30,822 nucleotides of DNA from an uncultured Clostridia bacterium (GTDB lineage Bacteria > Bacillota_A > Clostridia > TANB77 > CAG-508): NCBI GenBank assembly GCA_947625985.1, contig CANQQF010000018.1, positions 1 to 30,822 of the forward strand, read 5' to 3'. The notes below the pieces were generated by a model. The model saw only the letters and a program-made list of their open reading frames with translations. It did not search any database and was not told the DNA's origin. How positions within the stretch are numbered: position 1 is the first letter of the stretch; every line of letters begins with the position of its first letter. Made by a program: the position numbers and the translations under genes. Below, in pieces: positions 24,515 to 30,822 of the stretch.

Positions 24515-27500
24515 ATGAACAAAATTAACAGTAAAAAATCTAACCAAAAAGGAATTACTGTTATATCTCTTATAATCGTAGTTTTAGTATTATTAATTGT
24601 TGCTAAAATAGGAGTAACAGTTTTTACAGGTAATCATTCAATTTTAGGAAGAGCAGGAGATATAGCAATTAGAAGTGAAGTGGCAACAGTTCATGACACA
24701 TGGAAAAATTATGCGTATAAGAAGGAAATGCAATATAATATAGATCGACCTGAATATGAAAGTGAAACAAAGGTAATATTAAATGATGATGTAAAAACTA
24801 TAATGGTTGATGGAATTGAAATGGGAGTTATAAGTAATTATGAAGATTTGAATATATCTTCCGAGTTTGGTAAAAACCGTGATAAAATACAAGAAGGAGA
24901 TACATATGATAATATACTAGAATTAAATGATGTGTTTGTAATAGATTATGCAACCAATACAACGTATTATGTAAACAATGGAAGAGTTTGGTCAGTTAAT
25001 GGACAAACTACACAACAAGAAATAATAGATTCAAATAACCAAGCTGGAAATAAAACAATAAAAATTGCAAGATATATCTATAACAATAAAAAAATGAACG
25101 ATATAATTAGAGAACTTGAAGGTGGAAAGGCTATAACAGTAAACTTAGAAACAGATAATACAACAGGAACTATAAATGGTTATTCTGTAAAACCAAGAGG
25201 ATGGTCAAAAAGTACAAAACCAGATGCAGAAATCGAAGTTTTACCAAATGAAGAAATAGAAGTTAGAAGAAATGCAACATATTATATGTCATATATGTAT
25301 ACAAAAGAGATAAAATATGTAAAACCTTCTGGTGAAATTGGAACTGTTGAAGAAGATGTATATGTAAATTATAAAGGAGAAGAAAAGCAAGGACCAATAA
25401 ATATTCCAGAGGAGGATGAAAAAATACCAGAAGATTTAACAAAAGACGGTTGGGAGCCAGAGAAAGATGACGATGATGAAGATGTTTATACACAAGATGA
25501 AGATCCAAGTAAAAAAGATGAAAATGTAGATATTAAAGAGCCTACAAAACCTGTTGATCCAAGTAAACCTCTTGAAAAGGTATTAAAAAAGCAAATAACA
25601 GTACAACGATATGAATATAAAAATAAGCCAATGGAAGAATTAAAAGAATATATTTACAGAAAAGTAAGTGATTCTACAATTAAGCCAGCTGTGTTTAATT
25701 TAGGAACAACAGATAATGCAATGATTAATGGAGAGACAGCTATACCTAAGATTTGGGTAACAGATGAGTTTGTGTTAGAAGATGTAAAAAATATTACAAG
25801 AATAGATGGAATCAAATTAAATGGAACAGTAGAACTAACAGAAAATAAGGATTACTATATGTTATATCAAATAAAAGATAAAGATATATTAGTAGAAACA
25901 GATGGAACAAGTAAAGAAATAAAGAACGAAGGACCAAAAATCAAGACATTAGAAGCAGGAACAACAGTAGATATGGAAAAAGGAGGAGTAGTATTAACTG
26001 GTACAGCAGAAGATATAGATGATGGAATTGTAGCATATAAATTTACTAAAAATGAGTCTGCAGAAAATGACCCATCTGACTGGACTGATTTAACAACTAT
26101 AACACCAGGCGAGATTGAATTGACTGGTTTAGCAGATGATACAGGAATATGGTATTTATATGTAAAAGATAGTTTTGGAGTTGTAGCAAAAAAAGATATA
26201 GAGGTTAAAGATAATGTGTTTGATGATATTACTCCATCAGTAAGTTATACCAATAATCCTTGGAAAAAATCAGGAACAGCAATAATAACTTTCCCTAATA
26301 TAAATGGATTAGAAAAGACTTATAGCGTAGATAGCGGAAATAATTACCAAACTTATTCAACTTCAGAAGTTACTGTGACTGAAAATGGAACTGTTACAGC
26401 AATAAGTAGACTAGGGAAAATAACAAGGCAAGCTAGTGCTGAAGTTACAGATATAGATAATCAAAAACCTAATATTTTAGAATTAAATTCAGCTTCATCT
26501 GTAGATGCACAAAAAGGTGGAGTAGTAATTACAGCAAAAATAAAAGATGATTTGAGTGGAAGTAAATCATATAAGTTTAGTAAAGAAGATTCATATGAAA
26601 AAGACCAAAATGAATGGATTGAGATAAATCCAATTACAACAGATGAAGTTTCAATAGAAAAGGTAGCTGTAGCTTCAGGAACATGGTATTTATATGTACA
26701 AGATAAAGTTGGAAATATTGAAAGTAGATCTGTAGATATAAGCGATAGTGCTTTTAATGATATTTCTCCACATATAGAATATAATAATCAGAGATGGAAA
26801 AAAACTGGAACTGCGATTATAACATTTCCTGAAATAACAGGATTACAAAAGAGATACACTGTAGACAGTGGAGCTAATTATCAAGAATATACTCAATCGG
26901 AAGTTGAAGTTACTCAAAATGGATATATAATGGCTGAAAGTAAATTAGGAGAGATAACTAGAACTGCTTTGGTAACTGTTAATGATATTGATGATAATAA
27001 TCCAGTAATAAGTTTTTTGATGGATAGTAGTGCAGCTAAACTAACTGCGATGCTTAGTGATAGTCAATCTGGTATAAGCAGAGTTAAATGGCATATGAAA
27101 GGACATAAAGGAGCAGGGTTTGGTGATAGTTGGGAAAACTATGCACAAGATTGGCAAGATGTTTCAATGTATGGTAATGGAGTAAACTATAATTTTACTG
27201 AAATGTGGTTTGTTGGAGATGTAACAGTTTCATTGTATGATAATGTTGGTAACTTTAATGAAAAAAGTATATATGTAAATAATCCAGATAATTGGGCACC
27301 TACAATTGAATGTACTAGTGTAGTTAGTAGAGGAATAGGAACATGCCCAGCTTGCAATAAGTCTTCAGCAATAGTTGACTATACTTTTTCTTTTAATGAT
27401 CAAGGATCAGGTCTTTATTCAGGTTATCAAACAGGAGTTTATCAATCAATAGGAAGTTCTGATACAGGAGAAGAAGAGGTAGCACATTCAGTGTGGACAT

Positions 27501-27652
27501 CACTTCCAGGAGCAAATGCTTTATCTGGAACCATTGTTGAAAGATTATATATACATAATGTAACAACAGGGCAAACTGGAGAGTTTACAACATCATACTA
27601 TGATGATTATGGAAATGTAAGTAATACAGTAAGTGCAAATGTAGTATATTAA
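24515..27652 (+). CDS. Large surface protein with prepilin-like N terminus and Ig-like repeats
   Basis: 1045 residues. GGAGG at 24505-24509 sets the start at ATG 24515 rather than the in-frame TTG at 24503. A 13-residue leader ending in QKG precedes ITVISLIIVVLVLLIVAK, the layout of a type IV prepilin (cleavage after G13, then a hydrophobic helix), but position +5 is Ser instead of the usual Glu. Two related domains (about 175-275 and 355-470, both beginning I-x-R-Y-x-Y-x-N-K) are separated by an acidic Pro-rich linker rich in Asp and Glu. Then two Ig-like units of about 178 residues (see repeat at 25934), and a C-terminal domain with a CPAC pair. Likely exported and pilin-like or adhesive; no pilus machinery is in the window. 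Confidence 0.8.
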   Translation: MNKINSKKSNQKGITVISLIIVVLVLLIVAKIGVTVFTGNHSILGRAGDIAIRSEVATVHDTWKNYAYKKEMQYNIDRPEYESETKVILNDDVKTIMVDGIEMGVISNYEDLNISSEFGKNRDKIQEGDTYDNILELNDVFVIDYATNTTYYVNNGRVWSVNGQTTQQEIIDSNNQAGNKTIKIARYIYNNKKMNDIIRELEGGKAITVNLETDNTTGTINGYSVKPRGWSKSTKPDAEIEVLPNEEIEVRRNATYYMSYMYTKEIKYVKPSGEIGTVEEDVYVNYKGEEKQGPINIPEEDEKIPEDLTKDGWEPEKDDDDEDVYTQDEDPSKKDENVDIKEPTKPVDPSKPLEKVLKKQITVQRYEYKNKPMEELKEYIYRKVSDSTIKPAVFNLGTTDNAMINGETAIPKIWVTDEFVLEDVKNITRIDGIKLNGTVELTENKDYYMLYQIKDKDILVETDGTSKEIKNEGPKIKTLEAGTTVDMEKGGVVLTGTAEDIDDGIVAYKFTKNESAENDPSDWTDLTTITPGEIELTGLADDTGIWYLYVKDSFGVVAKKDIEVKDNVFDDITPSVSYTNNPWKKSGTAIITFPNINGLEKTYSVDSGNNYQTYSTSEVTVTENGTVTAISRLGKITRQASAEVTDIDNQKPNILELNSASSVDAQKGGVVITAKIKDDLSGSKSYKFSKEDSYEKDQNEWIEINPITTDEVSIEKVAVASGTWYLYVQDKVGNIESRSVDISDSAFNDISPHIEYNNQRWKKTGTAIITFPEITGLQKRYTVDSGANYQEYTQSEVEVTQNGYIMAESKLGEITRTALVTVNDIDDNNPVISFLMDSSAAKLTAMLSDSQSGISRVKWHMKGHKGAGFGDSWENYAQDWQDVSMYGNGVNYNFTEMWFVGDVTVSLYDNVGNFNEKSIYVNNPDNWAPTIECTSVVSRGIGTCPACNKSSAIVDYTFSFNDQGSGLYSGYQTGVYQSIGSSDTGEEEVAHSVWTSLPGANALSGTIVERLYIHNVTTGQTGEFTTSYYDDYGNVSNTVSANVVY
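25934..27003 (+). repeat. Tandem pair of about 530-bp coding repeats in the surface protein
   Basis: Units 25934-26463 and 26464-27003 encode the same order of motifs: VD-x2-KGGVV, YKF-K, a W at the same point, G-x-WYLYV-D, DI-P, WKK-GTAIITFP, VDSG-NYQ-Y, S-LG-ITR and a final D-ID. They are similar in protein but clearly diverged in DNA, so the duplication is old. Confidence 0.75.
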
Positions 27653-27660
27653 TTTAACAC

Positions 27661-27728
27661 AAAAAAATGTTCGTAAAAGTATTGACAAAAAAATCAAAAG
27701 TCGATACAATAATAGCGAACATTTTTTT
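27661..27728. repeat. 13-bp inverted repeat enclosing the recN promoter
   Basis: AAAAAAATGTTCG (27661-27673) and its exact complement CGAACATTTTTTT (27716-27728) are 42 bp apart. The second arm plus its T-run could act as a long-loop terminator for the surface-protein gene, and the ATGTTCG/CGAACAT halves could also be protein sites. A third, imperfect half ATGTCCG is at 27732-27738. Confidence 0.7.
27682..27710 (+). promoter_or_regulatory. Promoter of recN, inside the inverted-repeat loop
   Basis: TTGACA (27682-27687), 17 bp, TACAAT (27705-27710). The transcript should begin near the second arm of the repeat (about 27717), about 50 nt before the recN ATG. Confidence 0.8.
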
Positions 27729-27766
27729 AGTATGTCCGAATACAAAAATTAAGTGGAGGTATAATT

Positions 27767-29398
27767 ATGATTACAACACTACATATAAAAAACATTGGAA
27801 TTATCGAGGATTTAAGTATTGATTTGAACAAGGGGTTAAATGTTCTAACAGGAGAAACAGGAGCAGGAAAAACACTAATAATAGATTCACTTGCAATAAT
27901 TGCAGGTGGAAGATTTTCAAAAGATATGATTAGAAAGGGAGAAAAAAATTCATTTGTAGAATTATGTATTTATGCACCTGAAAATAAACAATCAATAGAA
28001 GAAAATATAATAGTTTCTCGAGAAATAAATTTAAATGGAAAAAATATGTGTAAAATAAATGGAAGAATGGTGACAGTAAATGAATTAAAAGAATTTATGA
28101 CAGAATTTATTGAAATTCATGGGCAACAGGATAATCATAAATTATTAAATAAACAAACACATTTAGATTATATTGACGGATTCATTGGAGAAAAAATATT
28201 TAATCTAAAAAGAGGTTACAGAGAAATATATATAGAGTACAGGAAAATTGAAAAAGAATTGAAAGCAAATTATGGAGATGACAAAGAAAGAGAAAGAAGA
28301 TTAGATTTATTAAAATATCAATTTAAAGAAATAGAAGAAGCTGATTTAAAAAAAGGTGAAGAAGAAGAGCTTGAAGAAAAAAGAAGTAAAATATTGAACT
28401 CTGAAAAAATCTTTCAAAATTTAAAAGAAGCATCAGGATTACTAGAAGAAAATAATATAGATAGTTTAAGTTGTTCTATTAGAGCTTTAGAAAAGATAGA
28501 AAATCTTGATGAAAAGTATGGAAAAACAGTTAATAATTTAAAAAACATATATTATGAAATGCAAGAGATTTCAAGAGATATTTCTAATTACTGTGAAGAA
28601 ATATATTTTGATGAAGAAGAACAAAATTATGTTGAAGAAAGGCTTGGTTTAATATATTCTTTAAAAAGAAAATATGGAAATAATATTCAAGAAATAATAA
28701 ATTATAAGAATGAAATAGAAGAAGAAATAGAACATATAGAGAATTTAGAAGATTATAATAATAAACTAAAATTATCTATAAAACAAAAGCAAATACAAAT
28801 GGATGAAATAGCATCAGCTATACACAACTTGAGAGAAAAAAGTGGAAAAGTCCTATCAGAAAAAGTAAACAAAATATTAGAAGAATTAGAGATGAAAAAT
28901 GCTAAAATTTCTGTAAAAGTAGAACAATTAGAATCATATAAGGAAAGTGGAAAAGACTCTGTTGAATTTTATATAAAGACAAATTTAGGTGAGGATGAGA
29001 AACCATTAATGAAAATTGCATCTGGTGGTGAGATGTCAAGAATTATGCTAGCAATAAAAAGTGTGCTTTCTAAAACAGATAATGTTGATGTTATGGTATT
29101 TGACGAAATTGATACAGGTATCAGTGGAAAGGCAGCAAATGCAGTTGCTGATTTATTAAGTGAAATTGGAAAAAGTAATCATCAAGTATTGTGTATATCA
29201 CATTTACCAAATATTGCAGCAGTAGCCGATCATAACTATTTTATAAGTAAACAAGTAGAAGCAGGAAGAACAAAAACAAATATTAAATATTTAAATGAAA
29301 ATGAGGTAATTAATGAAATTGCAAGGATATCATCGGGAGAAATTAATGAAATAACAATTAAATATGCACATGAATTAAGAAATAAAAAAGTTTCATAA
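27767..29398 (+). CDS. recN: DNA repair protein RecN
   Basis: 543 residues, normal length. Walker A GETGAGKT is at about residues 29-36 in the N-terminal half-ATPase, after MITTLHIKNIGIIEDLS. Two long coiled-coil stretches (about 150-350) follow, with the family's KYQFKEIEEADLKKGEEEEL segment. The C-terminal half carries the ABC signature ASGGEMSRIMLAIK and Walker B VMVFDEIDTGISG. RecN is an SMC-like ATPase that gathers DNA ends in double-strand break repair. It has its own promoter and a GTGGAGG ribosome site. In many bacteria recN belongs to the SOS regulon; the CGAACA-like halves at its promoter may reflect this but lack the usual LexA spacing. Confidence 0.97.
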   Translation: MITTLHIKNIGIIEDLSIDLNKGLNVLTGETGAGKTLIIDSLAIIAGGRFSKDMIRKGEKNSFVELCIYAPENKQSIEENIIVSREINLNGKNMCKINGRMVTVNELKEFMTEFIEIHGQQDNHKLLNKQTHLDYIDGFIGEKIFNLKRGYREIYIEYRKIEKELKANYGDDKERERRLDLLKYQFKEIEEADLKKGEEEELEEKRSKILNSEKIFQNLKEASGLLEENNIDSLSCSIRALEKIENLDEKYGKTVNNLKNIYYEMQEISRDISNYCEEIYFDEEEQNYVEERLGLIYSLKRKYGNNIQEIINYKNEIEEEIEHIENLEDYNNKLKLSIKQKQIQMDEIASAIHNLREKSGKVLSEKVNKILEELEMKNAKISVKVEQLESYKESGKDSVEFYIKTNLGEDEKPLMKIASGGEMSRIMLAIKSVLSKTDNVDVMVFDEIDTGISGKAANAVADLLSEIGKSNHQVLCISHLPNIAAVADHNYFISKQVEAGRTKTNIKYLNENEVINEIARISSGEINEITIKYAHELRNKKVS

Positions 29399-29462
29399 AT
29401 TGATTGTACTTAAATACAGATTATATATAATTTATTTTTGGGTGTTTAAAAATGTAGTAAGG

Positions 29463-29491
29463 TTGAAAAAACCTGAAAGAAGTGGTATAAT
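29463..29491 (+). promoter_or_regulatory. Near-consensus promoter of the Nudix/NDK-like pair
   Basis: TTGAAA (29463-29468), 17 bp, TATAAT (29486-29491) preceded by TGG. The start codon of the Nudix gene is 38 bp downstream. Confidence 0.85.
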
Positions 29492-29528
29492 ATTGTTCTA
29501 AAGGTTTTCTAAAAGGAGGAATATTATA

Positions 29529-29951
29529 ATGCATACTAGTGTAAGAGGAATACTAACAAAAGGTAGTAAAGTTGTCTTAATACATAGAAAAAAAGAACAA
29601 CAAAATGGAATAATAAGAGACTATTATGTAATACCAGGAGGAAAACAAGAATCAGGAGAAACAGATGAAGAAACTTTAATAAGAGAAATGAATGAAGAAT
29701 TAGGTGTAACTGTTAAGATGAAAGAAAAGGTAATTGATTTTTATTCAGAATATAATGACAGTATACAAAAGTTCTATTCATGTGAATACATTAGTGGAAA
29801 ATTAGGAACAGGTACTGGTCCTGAATTTACTAATAAGGAACAATATGTTGGTACATTTGATATAGAACTAATAAATTTTGATGAAATAAAGAATATTAAT
29901 CTAGTACCAAAAGAAATAAAAAATATATTAGTAGATGAAAATAATAAATAA
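29529..29951 (+). CDS. Nudix hydrolase
   Basis: 140 residues. The complete Nudix box is present: G38-x5-E44-x7-R52-E53-M-x-E56-E57-x-G59-V60, within IPGGKQESGETDEETLIREM. These enzymes hydrolyse nucleoside diphosphates linked to another group, with magnesium bound by the REUxEE acids. The start VRGILTKGSKVVLIHR is common in MutT-like members of Firmicutes. The substrate is not predictable. AAAAGGAGG site before ATG 29529. It is followed 13 bp later by an NDK-like gene, suggesting the pair works on nucleotides. Confidence 0.93.
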   Translation: MHTSVRGILTKGSKVVLIHRKKEQQNGIIRDYYVIPGGKQESGETDEETLIREMNEELGVTVKMKEKVIDFYSEYNDSIQKFYSCEYISGKLGTGTGPEFTNKEQYVGTFDIELINFDEIKNINLVPKEIKNILVDENNK

Positions 29952-29964
29952 GAGGATGGTAAAA

Positions 29965-30666
29965 ATGAAAAGAAGTTTTAGTTATTTTGTTTTAAAACCT
30001 GATGGAATAAGATATATAGATGATATTTGTGAAACTATAGAAGGTAGATTTGATAATGTAATATATTATTATATAGAGGATTTTGAGGATATTATAAAAA
30101 AATTATATCATAAACACTATGAAGAAAAAGGAGAAAAGTTTGCAGGTTCATTTGAATCATATTTATATGGTTTAAAAGAGATATTTGGAAACAAAGCATT
30201 ACTAATGTTAATAGGAGATAGAAGTTCACAAAAAGAATTAGCCCAAAAAGTTTTTAATACAAAAATTGAAATAAGAGAAAAATATGGAAATGACAATATA
30301 GGTATAGTAACTAATCATAAAGGGAATGAACAAAGTAAAAAATTATATATTAGACTTATAGATGAAAAAGGTGAACAATCAAAAACTAGAATATTGTCAG
30401 ATTTAGGATATTATAGAATAAGTGACATGAATACTATACACTGTCCAGATCCGGATGTAGAAATTACAGCTGAAGAATTAAATATTATATATCGCGAAGG
30501 TGTTTTAAATCCAGATACAGTAATAAGTAAAGAGATAATGGATAATGTAAAGAAGTATAAAACATTGAATATAGAATCTGATTTGAGAGAACAAGCTCAT
30601 AAAAGAAAAGTTGTTAGTAAATTACAAAGACAACCAAATATTTCAGAAGGATTAGCAATAGAATAA
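29965..30666 (+). CDS. Long divergent nucleoside diphosphate kinase-like protein
   Basis: 233 residues. I set the start at ATG 29965, eight bases after AGAGGA (29951-29956); in-frame ATGs at 29935 and 29956 precede or overlap that site. The opening RSFSYFVLKPDGIR matches the NDK N terminus with K11-P-D13-G. The phospho-histidine region reads NTIHCPDPDVEITAEEL, with H159 where NDK has N-x-x-HGSDS. About 40 more residues separate the two motifs than in an ordinary 150-residue NDK, and a basic tail of about 50 residues follows. Either a kinase with a modified active site or a nucleotide-binding protein. Cotranscribed with the Nudix gene. Confidence 0.75.
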   Translation: MKRSFSYFVLKPDGIRYIDDICETIEGRFDNVIYYYIEDFEDIIKKLYHKHYEEKGEKFAGSFESYLYGLKEIFGNKALLMLIGDRSSQKELAQKVFNTKIEIREKYGNDNIGIVTNHKGNEQSKKLYIRLIDEKGEQSKTRILSDLGYYRISDMNTIHCPDPDVEITAEELNIIYREGVLNPDTVISKEIMDNVKKYKTLNIESDLREQAHKRKVVSKLQRQPNISEGLAIE

Positions 30667-30710
30667 AAATAAAAAAAAATTTAAAATACAGAAAAGTTTT
30701 GAAAAATATA

Positions 30711-30739
30711 TTGACAAGTTGTAAAAAATGGGTTATACT
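30711..30739 (+). promoter_or_regulatory. Consensus promoter of the tRNA gene
   Basis: TTGACA (30711-30716), 17 bp, TATACT (30734-30739), about 23 bp before the first base of the mature tRNA; typical of stable RNA genes. Confidence 0.85.
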
Positions 30740-30762
30740 TTATTCTGCGTTAAGCAATAGTT

Positions 30763-30822
30763 GCTCCCTTAGCTCAGCTGGTTAGAGCAACCGGCTCATA
30801 ACCGGTAGGTCCAAGGTTCGAG
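30763..30822 (+). tRNA. tRNA with CAT anticodon (Met or lysidine-type Ile), 3' end cut off
   Basis: GCTCCCT acceptor strand (30763-30769), TA, D arm GCTCAGCTGGTTAGAGC, anticodon arm ACCGG-CTCATAA-CCGGT with anticodon CAT, then AGGTC and the beginning of the T arm with GGTTCGAG. The last 16 or so bases are outside the window. It is not the initiator (no GGG-CCC anticodon stem). Elongator Met and Ile2 (lysidine) both have CAT and cannot be separated with certainty by eye. Confidence 0.9.

Noticed and set aside
27716..27738. Canonical LexA box at recN
   Set aside because: CGAAC is followed by 13 rather than 4 bases before the other half, so it does not match the standard operator; kept only as half-sites.

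Overview
AT-rich, strongly A/G-biased coding sequence, strong AAGGAGG-type ribosome sites, TTGACA-17-TATAAT promoters and the gene content (Pta with two acetate kinases, an RNHCP protein, a TGS/uridine-kinase fusion, a U32 protein, a prepilin-like giant surface protein) point to a low-GC anaerobic firmicute, most likely an uncultured gut-type Clostridia lineage. This is inferred from gene families and composition; there is no rRNA in the window. Of the 26 stop codons I could assign (including one partial gene and two broken ones), 22 are TAA, 4 are TAG and none is TGA.

Layout. 1-650: the tail of an unknown gene, then a GNAT acetyltransferase broken by a frameshift. 812-3335: a compact unit of a QueC-like PP-loop ATPase, a 41-residue membrane peptide and a sodium:solute symporter, closed by a 15-bp terminator hairpin. 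3572-9016: a cassette on the + strand with a 62-residue acidic/basic helical protein, a cytoplasmic HEXXH (gluzincin-like) metalloprotease, a small frameshifted ORF coupled to it, a membrane-anchored class-A-beta-lactamase-like serine hydrolase with a very basic cytoplasmic tail, an S66 LD-carboxypeptidase and a membrane-anchored beta-propeller-like protein, ending in a bidirectional terminator. 9103-10572: a flotillin on the - strand.

10757-18257: a tight six-gene + strand operon: membrane-embedded spermidine-synthase-like protein, DNA polymerase I (proofreading residues lost), SLT lytic transglycosylase, class I glutamine amidotransferase/peptidase C26, a TGS-ThrRS-like-uridine kinase fusion and an RNHCP protein whose stop codon lies in the terminator. 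18293-20671: a U32/RlhA-type protein on the - strand, divergent from the acetate module. 20773-24376: pta preceded by a good promoter and then an intrinsic terminator inside the leader, followed by two tandem paralogous acetate kinases and a terminator; together they form the acetyl-CoA to acetate plus ATP pathway. 24515-27652: a 1045-residue surface protein with a prepilin-like N terminus and duplicated Ig-like units. 27661-29398: recN, whose promoter lies in the loop of a 13-bp inverted repeat. 29463-30666: a Nudix hydrolase and an unusual long NDK-like protein. 30711-end: a consensus promoter and the first 60 nt of a CAT-anticodon tRNA.

Most of the window is housekeeping. The least explained parts are the PP-loop/peptide/symporter unit (812-3335), the metalloprotease locus (3572-5719), the pta leader terminator and the promoter-in-loop architecture before recN. 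I see no CRISPR array, transposase, integrase or prophage module.
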